From assembly GCF_021155765.1 (NCBI RefSeq), contig NC_060114.1, positions 11,871,001 to 11,935,000 on the forward strand: a stretch of DNA of 64,000 nt, written 5' to 3'. The notes beneath the pieces were generated by a model. The model was given only the letters and a program-made list of their open reading frames with translations. It did no database searches and was not told the origin of the DNA. Position numbers and translations under genes: made by a program. Below, piece after piece: positions 51,601 through 62,382 of the stretch (positions are counted from its first letter, which is position 1; the number at the start of each line of letters is the position of its first letter). This DNA is from Diprion similis (Eukaryota; Arthropoda; Insecta; Hymenoptera; Diprionidae).

Positions 51601-54456
51601 CCTTTGCATACATTTCAGCATTTTCGTTTACAATGTTCTGTAACAAAAATGACAAGTTTCCTGATTAAAAATGCAGTGCATTGTCAAAGCAGATTCCAGA
51701 CCAGCTATTGATATACGAAAAAAAGAAACTGACCTTCAATTGAAGTGCTCTCACACTCAAAGCACTAATCAAAGTTTCACTGATTCCTTGGTGAACAGAA
51801 TCCACGACATCTTCTAGAGCGCACTGAACTGTGTATAATATACAACGTTCATATTAATTTTCTTTTCAAAATCTTTGTGCCTGTAGACTAATAATCTTAA
51901 TGAAAAAATTACTGGAATTGTGTGAATGTACTTTTTACGCATCGGAAGAGATACAGACGTCGAAGAGTAAAGTATCAACATATGTATAATAAAATCACGA
52001 TCGTTCTAGGAAAAAAGTGGTCAAATAAGTTACCTAAAATCTTTTCTCTATCTCTTACCATTTACCGCATTGATGTGTCCTTGGATTTCAGCCTGGGTTA
52101 ACAGTTCGTCGTAAGCATCAGGAACATAGCTATCATTCAGAGACTGTAAATACAAAAAGTGAAAATGAACAATTGAGATTTTGACTATTTTACAAAAAAT
52201 ATCAGAAGGGCACGAGATGGGAAAGTAGAAAAAATCCCTTATTTCCCTTATTTGACTAAACATTTATATTTCTGACCCTATTCAGTGCAGCTTGTGTCTT
52301 CAATTCCTTAGCTTTAGATAAACCATCGCAGTATTGACGAATATTACGAGAATCAATATTTTTCAATCTCGCAGCAGGGTTTTGGAGGGTTCCTAACATC
52401 ACGTTTTCCATCTAACAAACAGATACGTCACAATGAATAACATGATAAACTATTAAAGGTAACAGGTACGAATGATGCCTATTTTAACATAATGATATAT
52501 TTTTATTACTTGCCTCCCCATCAAGGGCTTGGTTTATGGCAATGACAGCCGCGTGCAAAGCAGCTGTATCCCCTGCCATTTCGTTAGTTAATAGTCCACC
52601 GATTTTTTGGAACGCTGGCATTGGGAGTCCATATTTTTTTAATTCTTTGCTCGTAGCGTTTATCTCTTCATCTAAACAATCAAGTTGTAATTAGCAAGTT
52701 AAAAACATCATTAGGTGGAAAATAAATAATTGTGAGTGACATTATTGAACATCAAATAATCTTTTCTGTTTATGATATTGTTCAGACTTTGAATGAATAG
52801 TTATTCTTGGATTATCTGGATCTTGATTTGGCAGTGATCATTCTTGGAATAATTCAGTTAACTTGAAGGAGTTGTGGCATTTTTAATCATACCAGTGAAA
52901 TTCACTTTTCCATACAAGTCTTGAATCTGTGGAGCCATCCCCATTTTGAATAAATGTGTACTGAGCGCATGGATGCAGTAGATAACTCTGGGCATATTCT
53001 TTTTGTCGTATATATCTGTAGTTTCTGGTTGAAAAGTCTGCGGTGAAAAAGTATATTGGGTAATTGAAAAAATTTGAATAATGAATATTAATATACGAAT
53101 TACATTGAAAATTGTCAATACAACTGTTTAAATTTACGTTGATAAATTTATGTCGAAATTTTTTCTCAATTTAATTCTTTGTTAAATATGATATTTGATG
53201 ATCTCATGAAATTGTGTGTAGAAATGATAAGCTGGTTGTAACATATTTAAATTCTGTGCAAACATTTTTTACTTTGCATAATCCTTTGCTAATATATTCC
53301 AGCATACGCCGTCTTTCAAATATCCACTCAAAATTAGTCAATTGAGTAAGTATTCAAATAGTTATTTGAAAAATCATGAAAAATCTTCATTTTAGTTTAA
53401 TTCAATATCTCTGAATGATTTCCATACCAAAGGTAGTTGCATGCTCTTTAAGCATTTTATAAAATGATTGATATTGTCTGTGTGGCGAAACTGGAGGCCA
53501 GCAACAGCGTATCGTTTCTGTTCTGGATCATATATTTTGTTATAAGGCAAAACATCCGGTGCGATAAAATGGGACAGCTTTGCCAAGTAAACTCCATTCC
53601 GCAAATTTTCCTCAAGGTCAATAGTTGCTGGTAGTTTCTCCCTCAGACATGCCTCCAGCCACCTGTGCAGGATTGGATAAGACAAATGAGTAAGCGCATA
53701 AATAATCGAGTAAGCGTAAAGTCATAGCCTTTATACTTTTTCGCCTCTTCTAAATGACAAAGGTATTCATATGCGACAGTTTTGTGCCGTTGTTCGTCCA
53801 TTTCCTCAGCCGATTTCCTGGCCTCATCAGTTGCTGTGATAAAACAAAGGAAGAAAATCAGACAGCCTGCTACAGTTCAGGAAAACAATCTGGAGAAGAG
53901 GCATGGATGCAATAACGTTAAAGGAGTGCTGTAGTCGATTTCGACAGTGTCGTATATATTTTCAAATATCGAAACTTATGCACTACGAACGCAAAAAGGG
54001 GTTAAACAGCCCCATTTTATACACAATTCTGAAAGAAAATATTCCGATACATTTTCATTTGCCGCAGAAATAAATACATGGTACAGTGTAAATTTGTAGA
54101 ATTCATGCCATTTCTTCATTTCTGCGTCAAATAAAAATGTGTTGAAGTGTTTCTGTTCAGAATTGCGCATAAAATGGGACTGTCAAGCTCTTTTTCGCGT
54201 TTGAGATACGTGAAAAAGATGACATGAAAGAAAATACTTCAAGTATAAATAAGTATGAGTAATCCGTGTGATGGATATTGCCATAAATTAACTTTTGCAA
54301 GAAACGATGGAGTGCAAAATGACCACGAGCCATTTAAACGATCGTTGAATCTGACAGAGTTTGGTTAATTCAACGACGTGTGGTTATTCAAGTACACTGA
54401 AAGAATAAAAACTTGCCATTTTGAGGGATAATTGTCATCGGAGCAACGTCCCTCAT
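45698..54456 (-). CDS. IQGAP1: IQGAP, Ras GTPase-activating-like scaffold protein
   Basis: Twenty-six exons on the minus strand give 1639 residues (human IQGAP1 has 1657): 54456-54417, 53833-53737, 53662-53428, 53037-52893, 52671-52514, 52393-52277, 52143-52059, 51828-51734, 51637-51478, 51168-50957, 50861-50727, 50500-50341, 50244-49999, 49900-49752, 49669-49526, 49452-49162, 49090-48926, 48767-48654, 48563-48229, 48122-47898, 47780-47390, 47289-47110, 47033-46904, 46818-46551, 46444-46163, 46058-45698. Domain order is an actin-binding CH domain (about 35-155), IQGAP-specific helical repeats, a degenerate WW-like segment, at least three IQ motifs (e.g. VIKIQALWRGRAARRAL), a RasGAP-related domain (about 920-1300) and the RasGAP_C domain (IFEISPTEHSGIF, KINVNLLLFLLNRKFYGK). 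The family scaffolds active Cdc42/Rac1, actin, calmodulin and MAPK proteins without GAP activity. Introns 1, 5, 11 and 16 use GC donors. The first exon rests on phase and promoter position only. Confidence 0.95.
53983..54208. repeat. Palindromic MITE-like element in IQGAP intron 1
   Basis: Two arms of about 90-100 bp are inverted copies of each other. The best-matched blocks are CCCATTTTAT(A/G)C(A/G)CAATTCTGAA and GC(C/A)GCAGAAAT(A/G)AA, with weaker similarity outward through AACGC.AAAAAG. The element occupies about 40% of the first intron of the IQGAP gene and would fold into one long hairpin in RNA. No coding capacity and no certain target duplication are visible; the outer limits are approximate. 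Confidence 0.6.
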
Positions 54457-54638
54457 GTTGTAAATTTGCTTTCGATGATCCAGGCGTTTCGTTTTAATTA
54501 AGTATTGATAACAGTGATGCTCGTGTTATTACGGCCAGACAGTACGTTACATTATTTCACATTCAAACTCCACAATGGCTAGAAGGGGGGGGATGTACGC
54601 GAGACAACAGGTGTTTTTTCGTTGCCGGCTCTCCTGCG

Positions 54639-54709
54639 ATTGGCTGAAACATCACCGACTGCCTGCACCAGAGCCAATCACCTTTCAGTTCGCAGTTACA
54701 TCGGCCAAT
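54639..54709. promoter_or_regulatory. Three CCAAT boxes in a bidirectional promoter
   Basis: ATTGG at 54639-54643 and CCAAT at 54674-54678 and 54705-54709 are spaced 35 and 31 nt apart, each with flanks (GATTGGCT, AGCCAATCA, GGCCAATCG) matching the NF-Y consensus. They lie about 180-250 bp upstream of the IQGAP start codon and upstream of the divergent PEX6 leader exon that ends at 55780. The placement suits a shared NF-Y-type promoter. Confidence 0.5.
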
Positions 54710-55446
54710 CGAAAGGTTGAGGTGCTGCCATTTTCCAACGAATCGAGAGGTCGCTCTTTTGTTTCGGTGTTTAATTCTGTACATTCGGTACTTCGGATCG
54801 GATAGAGTTGAATTCAGATTAGATCATTTCGAAGGGATAACGATCGTGAATGAATTACATTCTTTCGTCAATAATATCTTGTAAGTGTGAATTCTGTTTG
54901 CCAACAGACATACGAAGGATAATTAGTGTGACGAGTGAGTGCGGTGAGTGTCAAACTGATTCTGCTCACCTCAAGGTGCACGCAAGACAGGTCGGTTCAA
55001 ATTTTCTGTACTTCGTAAAGTTAGTGTCGGTATCTCAACTCGACTCTAAATCGTGAGTGATAATTGTATTGTCGTGTTATGATATTGAGGACATCCGTGT
55101 GACGATTCTTCGCTGCGATCGAAATAATTGTGAGTAATGTTTCGTTCATTTATCGACGTACTCTAAATTAAGCAGTAAGAGGGATTGTGCAGTGCTTGGC
55201 TCGCAGTGAAATGGTTATAACAGACGTTCATTGAAGCTTTATTTAACGCCACAGAGTCATTAATTTCTTTCAGTTTATTCTTGTCGCATGTCGATTATAG
55301 ATATCAATACCGAAGTAGACTCTGAAATCGTTGTCAAACGATAGTATTTAAAATGTCTAAAGTATTTTAGTTCGTCTCTACAGTCCAATATAAAAATAAG
55401 AAAAAAAACCTGTGAGTTCGTGATTCAATTTCATAACGTCAAAGAT

Positions 55447-55612
55447 TTTTGGCGGCGGGACCAGCTTACGACGTAACGATCATAAACAATTGACAAATTA
55501 ACGCGCCACCATCTTTTCGATCGTGTCGGATAGTTTTGGCGGGATGAACTGCGACATGGACGTAACGATAAACAATTGACAAATGATCGCGCCTCCATTT
55601 TGTAAACAATCG
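55447..55612. repeat. Tandem duplication with E2F-like sites upstream of PEX6
   Basis: Two head-to-tail copies of about 85 bp begin near 55447 and 55534. Each has, in order, TTTTGGCGG(G), GACGTAACGAT, AAACAATTGACAAAT and CGCGCC(A/T)CCAT. The first block resembles the E2F consensus and the last a YY1/Pho-type site. Copies have diverged by several substitutions and small gaps. The region is the probable promoter or first leader exon of PEX6. Confidence 0.6.
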
Positions 55613-55780
55613 ACCGATGGCAATAGAATTTTCTCGTAACTGCGAGTGATTGTATGTGAAATTTGAATCATTGATACATCGTTTTTGGAGTGAAACATGT
55701 GCAAATATATGGTAGAAGATACGCGCGGCAAGTGAATCTGATCAAAGCCGATCATCATCGGTTTCAAGTCGTACATCCAG

Positions 55781-56748
55781 GTAAGAATTATTAATTTTTT
55801 TACCTACGATACATAAAATGTTACATGTTTGACCGAGCAACACTGATCTCTTAGTATAGAGAAAATAATGCGTACAGTATGAAAAATTGACCGTTTGTAT
55901 AAACCACAATTGTTTCACGAATGTATCTCGATTTGCCTATGCATAGGCGGATGAATCCTCCCTATTTGCGCATCATCAAAATGATGCCCGTTATATGAAT
56001 TGATCAAATTCGACTCATAGATAAAATGTTTGCCATCCTATTAAAAATAAACTAAATGCGTTCGTAGGTTAATTGAAGGCAAAAAAGGAATATGAGAGAA
56101 TTCGTGAGAATAAGTCACCCGTTGTAAGGCAAAGGCGAAAGGAAATATCTGTTAGAAAGCAGCCATCTTGCATTTGATGGAAGTCATAATTTTCAGTTCC
56201 CATGAATATTTACTTACGATTTCAGCACGATTTCAGTATCAGATTGACTGTGCTTTGTTATTAATGGATCCGCTTGTCAAGTGCGTGATGCTGTTTGGAT
56301 AAACTTGGATACTGTAAACATAAAACGATGCTGCACATCCGTATTTCGCATCCCATATTTTTGTCGATTCAGTCTCTACACCGGTTCTGTTTACGCGATT
56401 AAGTTGGAACTATGCATACCCAGGTTAGGGTAAAATATCTGTTGAGGTTATGTTTGGTTTGTGTTTTTGTTTCGCGTTATCGAGGGTCAAGGGTCATATT
56501 GCGTGATTGAAACGTTTGGAATATGTTACACCGGAGGCGATCATCGAGTCCTAAACTCGCTTTTACAAAACTTCTATGTGCTATACTTTCATAGCTATGT
56601 CAGGCCTGAGCCTAACCTAACAATATCAATTACGTTCTGAAAATATTGTAGTTCAAGTGGTAGAAAATTCATTTAATTCCATCACACTGATCAAATCAAA
56701 CGATTTTTTCAATTTTTTCAACTTTTTCTTCTGCTCTGTATTACGAAG
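55781..56748 (+). other. Probable 5' UTR intron of PEX6
   Basis: CATCCAG/GTAAGAAT at 55781 is a strong donor with no open frame before it. The nearest strong acceptor is the T-rich tract at about 56703-56740 followed by ACGAAG, ending at 56748, eight bases before the PEX6 ATG at 56757. A non-coding leader exon upstream of 55781 would therefore splice to the first coding exon. This is inferred from splice signals only. Confidence 0.4.
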
Positions 56749-56756
56749 TAAAAAAA

Positions 56757-59700
56757 ATGTTCTTTTCCGATTACAATCTTAAACGGTTAACATTTGTCAC
56801 TCGTTTATTGATGAATCGCGATATTCGCTTTATTTTACCATTGATTATGGCTAACTACACACGTTTGCAACTTTTACGTCTTATAAAAATGAGACTAAGA
56901 ATAAAGTCCATTCCTGACAAGGCTCTACACCTTGCTATCGACAGAGAATCGTCATTCACGACCAATTACGTCGATACTTATTCGTGCATTCTAGCTAATG
57001 CCAAGTTAATTAACGTTTCGACTATTTCGTGGTACTACGTGTGCTGTACATCTTCTCTGAAGAAGTACAAGGTGACGATTCTTCCAAGTAATCATGTTGA
57101 CACCGATGAGCTTGTGATGTCGGAAACGATGAAGTTCAACGTACAGAGTTATCTAAGCGTCACAGAATTTGAATCGGATCGATATTTTATAAGTAAGATA
57201 TTGCATATTTCTACTTGATTATATCCAATCAGTTGGATCGCAATGAAGTTAAGGCTTGAACGTGTTATTTTCCAAACTTCTCCAACGCATTATATCGCCT
57301 TCTACTTAATAGTCTTGTTACACTTGCAGTCGCAGCCTCAGATCCTGATCAAGGGATTGCAAAAGAAGCTGAGATATCTTTGATCTCAAATCCATACGAA
57401 TGTCCAGAAGACTTGGTCGATACTTTACTGCATAATTACTTTTCCGAGGCTCGATATCTGAGGGAAAACGACGTCTTCTCCGTTGATATAAAAAATTTTG
57501 CACCCAGCTTTCAGTTCCTAGTGGCTCGTGACAACTTCAATGAAGTTCTCTTCAAAGTCAGACATTTGGATGTCGATAAACTCACTCAAAATCCACGGAA
57601 AGGCTGTTTTATCGTACGAGGCATAACTAGTCTGGTTCAAAAATCAAATATCCATAGCTACTTTCCGTGCCGTCATTTAATCTCTGGTTATAAATTCAAA
57701 GATGGGTTATTAGATGACAACAAAGTGATGAACTCTTTCTTGAGTAATTGTCCACCGGCATTGGAAAAGCCTTTGAAAATGCTTACAGCTTGTATTTTAC
57801 CCTTCATTCAGCACGGTGAGTTTGAAATAATTGTTCGACTCGTCCCAGGCGGAAAGCAAACATGATTAGCTGTGACCTTTATCTTGATATCGAAAATTTT
57901 CAGATAGTTTTGTTGATATACGACCTGTATTTCTTGTGGAGGGGTCCGAAGGCAGTGGGAAATCTAATTTAGTACGAATTGCTGCAGAGAGAATGGGCCT
58001 GAATTTATTGAAAGTCGATTTTTCTGACGTACAATCTCTGACTAGCGCCCAAACAGAGGCAAAACTTAGAATAGTTTTCCACAATGCACAAAACTGCGTA
58101 CCGTGCATTTTAATGCTGAGTAACATTCAGGTAATAATTACGTCGTCCCAATAGCTGATGCTTCTGATCATTCCAAATTGAACGACGCTTTTATACGACC
58201 CAATTTCGATCCATTATCGATACTCACCAATAATTTCGTCTTGTAGATCTTTGGTAAGGATGGAGAGGGTAAAGAAGATGAGCGAATAATATCCTCATTT
58301 GATTCCGAGTTGAGAAATTTGTACAAAGTGGGTACTAAATACCCTTTGATTGTAATCGCTACTGCCGATACTTCAGGGGTACCTGCTAGCTTGCAGCAAG
58401 TCTTCATAGAAACTATTTCTATGGAACCTTTGGATCCAAATCAGAGAGTTGAAACCCTGAAATGGCTTTTGGCCACCAAGGGGTTCAGAAACGAAGTAGA
58501 TCTATCCCAAGTTGCAGCTTTATGCACAGACTTTGTACTCGCCGATCTAAATGCCTTTGTTCTCCATGCAGCCAAAATTAGAAGCAGATTTTCATCTACC
58601 GAGACTGGAATCTCTGAACTAACATTGACGCAGGAGGATTTTTCAAAGGCCCATGGTAATATCTCCCTCCGTAAGAACTTATCTAGTGATCAAAGGAACT
58701 ATTCATTTGAACAACCCTCAATTCTCAACTGCGACCCTTCTGTTCATTCCCTTGTCATCTTCGTTTGGACTTTCCCAAATCAGCTAATTTCGTGAGTTTT
58801 GTTGTTCAGAATACATGCAGTCGAGGTATTCGGATTGGATAGGTGCGCCGCGAGTACCAAAAGTCTATTGGAAGGATATAGGAGGCCTGGCAGACTTAAA
58901 GAGTGAAATATTACGGAGAATAGAGCTACCATTGCTGACGTCAGATAATGTCGGACTCAATAGAACTGGTCTGCTTTTATACGGCCCACCAGGAACTGGG
59001 AAAACTCTTTTAGCTAAGGCTGTCGCGACCGAGTGTCAAGTTCACTTTCTATCTGTGAAGGGACCTGAATTATTAAACATGTACGTCGGACAGAGCGAGA
59101 AAAATGTCAGACAAGGTAAAAGGAACAAATCACTTTGTCGTAAACTGACTGTCGACAATTTGGAGAATTTCTATATCGACTCATCTGCATTGTTAGTCAT
59201 GTTCTGACCTACAGATGTTCCATTACTCTACACATTATAGCTGTATTATCGCAGAACGGTTTGTCGTAGCGAGACAAGTTTTTCATAGAGGACGTTACTT
59301 GTGTCTTTAGAAACCCTCGTGGGGAGAAAAAATTAAATCATTCAAGATCCGAAAAATTCCACACAAGATACTCCATTGGAGCTTTGAAATTCGTTTTTCT
59401 TTCCTCGAAAATATTTTTCAGATCTTTAAATTTTTACTTTCTGTTCTTTGGAAGATTTCAAATCTCGCATAGAACAGCATTTTTTTCCGTCAAACAGTCG
59501 AACATCATTTACTGTATTTAAAGAAACACATCGATAAATAGTATTCATTTTTTTAGAGCGTTATAATGAATTGTTGCAGTATTCGAAAGAGCAAGAGCAT
59601 CGGCGCCATGTGTGATATTCTTTGATGAGCTAGATTCACTGGCACCAAATCGTGGAAAAAACGGAGATAGCGGAGGAGTGATGGATCGTGTTGTTTCGCA

Positions 59701-60205
59701 ACTCTTAGCTGAAATAGATGGGATGGGAAGTAAAGGAAGCGTATTTATCATAGGGGCAACAAATAGGCCAGATTTAATCGATCCAGCATTGCTAAGACCC
59801 GGAAGATTTGACAAATTGTTATACGTGGGAATATCGTCAGATAAAAAATCACAGCTGAGTATATTGAGGGCGCTGACTAGATCGTTCAAATTCTTTGATA
59901 ACGGTGCAGAACTAGATCAACTTGTTGAAATATTACCAGACAATTTAACCGGCGCTGATTTATATGCAGTTTGTTCAAATGCCTGGCTTTTCGCAGTGCG
60001 TAGAAATTTAGAGAAACTCGATAATAAGAATGACGCCGACGAAGAGACAAAAGATGATAATGATAGTCTCGTGGATCACGATAAAGTTGTTGTGACCAAA
60101 GATGACTTTTTTAAAGCAGCTAAAAATATCACACCTTCCGTCAGCAAAGATGAATTAAAACGTTACGAAAGATTAAGATATGAATTGAGTCCGACGGTTC
60201 GGTAG
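56757..60205 (+). CDS. PEX6: Peroxisomal AAA+ ATPase PEX6 (peroxin-6)
   Basis: Six exons (56757-57192, 57330-57815, 57904-58130, 58247-58655, 58810-59115, 59580-60205) give 829 residues, shorter than human PEX6 (980) because of a reduced N-terminal region. PEX6 forms a hexameric motor with PEX1 that extracts ubiquitinated PEX5 from the peroxisome membrane. The D1 ATPase domain has a P-loop (GSEGSGKS, 321-328) but its Walker B region ([10 protein letters not shown]) lacks acidic residues, as is usual for this subunit. D2 is canonical: GPPGTGKT (578-585), FFDELDS (635-641, catalytic Glu 638), [20 protein letters not shown] and the signature [13 protein letters not shown]. The upstream frame stays open without another Met, so the chosen ATG is the first available. 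The gene is divergent from IQGAP. Confidence 0.95.
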
Positions 60206-62382
60206 ATTTTAAATTGAAATTATATTTCTACGCAGTACGAAGCATGCACATTAGGTCCGCCATTCTCCAGGGTGACATATTTTTTTAAATCAGAATCGTG
60301 ATGACACAAGAATTTAATGTTGCAATTTCATTCATATCTATGTTATGTATTTTAGTCTGTCTTCCGTACTGATTATTACATCCCATATCACTGCTCTAAT
60401 TGAAAAAGAAGCGTTACGATGAAGCTTATCGAAATCAGTGTTTGCCCAGGCCACTCAGTCATCTCGTGACAGATGCGATGGAATTTCCTGAGATATTAGG
60501 TCAAAGCATGAAATCATGTACGGAGGCACATGTTAATCATGGGTAAATAGGAATAGAGTACCATAATTAAACGCCTTGCAACACACCAATGTGTATCTTG
60601 GATGCCAATTTATCTACATTGTAAGGAATATGTAATGATAATCTTAATTTATTGGTAAGTTTTTTTGCCAACAACAAGATCTGCACTACTTATTCCGACA
60701 AGTTATCGTCCAAATGTGTAGAAAAAGTAGGATTGGCAGAGAACTAAAATGTAAATCAATCTGAAGGAAAAGGAAAAAGAAAACCAAAACGTGCAAATTT
60801 TTTAATTTTACAATCTTATTATTTATGCAATATGTGGAGTATTTTCATTTTCATTTCGTTTTTTGGTCTCTGATACAATTGTTTACAGTATTGAAAAATT
60901 TGAACACGAATAATTACAGAGTAAATGCATCGCGGTTTCGTTAATACTGTGCCAAAAATAAATATACACATATTATAGGTATATGGGTATAGATATGTAA
61001 ACGTATTGCAAGAATATAATGTGATTAAAGAAAATAAAATTTATATACACGCGCACATAAGATAGGAATTATAATAATGACAATAAATAAAAATGTTGGA
61101 ACAATACCAACAATGAACAAACAAACAAACAAACAAATGATAATGATGGCGAAATTGCAGAAAATAACAAAATTGATAAACAAATATTAATGGATTAATG
61201 TGGTCAATAGGACATTACATTATTACGTACACCCTTGGACAACGTGATACAATTAAAATTATCTGTTTCTCTAAGAGGAGTCTAATTAACGTAGTAAGCT
61301 TAATTGGACATGGATGTTGTAGACTCTAATTAGGTATATTTAAACCGACGATATTAAAAAGGTTCAAGGAGCAAACTGTATAATTCGAGTCTTGCACGCC
61401 CACTCATCTTTTTGTAACGTTCTCATAAATGTTTATCTGATCGAATACAAATTCAAAGTATTGGTTGACTCGGGAGATTTGTAATAACGACGTAGAGATT
61501 TCGGTAATTTAAAATTTTGCAACTGATAATCTAAAGTATTTCATCAGAAATTACCGAATGCATATCCGATTTAAAACACTTCAATTCAATGTTGGAAAAA
61601 GAAAAATAAGGTTTGGGTGCAACTGATTTAAAAATTGCAGCCTGTTACTTTATAGAGTAAAATTGTTTTGAAAAGTTCAGCATTTTTTTAGCCTCTTGAT
61701 CAATTAGATTTTTGAATTATCTGATATTTCAGAATGTCAAGATTTTCCTTTCTCATCTCTTTCACAATTTTTACAATAAAGTTTAGAATATAAAGTGTAT
61801 TAAACTTCTCGTAAACAGAGATTCGCGAATCCAATTTCAATAAATAAATAAATAAATAATCAACCAAGCCAAACATTGCATCAACATTATATGCGCAACA
61901 GCAGTAGAACATTGACGGTTTTCTTTGCATTCATTGGAACTCATTGTAATTGTGTGTAACTGCTAATTGTACAGTTTGATTTTTGTGAAAGATGAGAAAC
62001 ACAGATTTTGAACTGAATCCACAGACGAGCAAAGTCCGCAAATTAATTAGCGCCCCGACATGTGACCCCTTTGCGTTGAATTGCAGTAATTAGTTGGTTA
62101 CAGTTACTCGCTTCTCACGAGGAAACAATCTTCTTCGTATATTGGTTATAATTTCAGTACCGAGCTCTTTGAGTAGACTTGAAAGTGCACCGCTTACTGC
62201 TTCATTTTAATTAGTACTTGATCTTATGCTATTAATAGCAAACTTAAAACCACTTCGAGACTTGTCGAATTCAAGTTTTTAAAAAGCTGCATAGCTCGGT
62301 AGGGAGTCAAGTTAACCCAATGCGAGAATATCACAGGAAAATTGAACGTAGTTATCAATTTGTACCAAGAATTTAAAAATCC
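60206..62382. other. Intergenic region between PEX6 and the six-cysteine peptide gene
   Basis: The left part is PEX6 3' UTR, with candidate AATAAA signals at 60957-60962 and near 61033. Short tandem repeats occur at about 61118-61136 (CAAA units) and 61840-61857 (AATA units). No coding sequence is recognised. Confidence 0.5.

Noticed and set aside
52394-52412. Alternative IQGAP exon 6 acceptor at GTTAG/ATGG
   Set aside because: All three frames from that acceptor hit stops; the acceptor at 52394, giving exon start 52393, keeps the frame.
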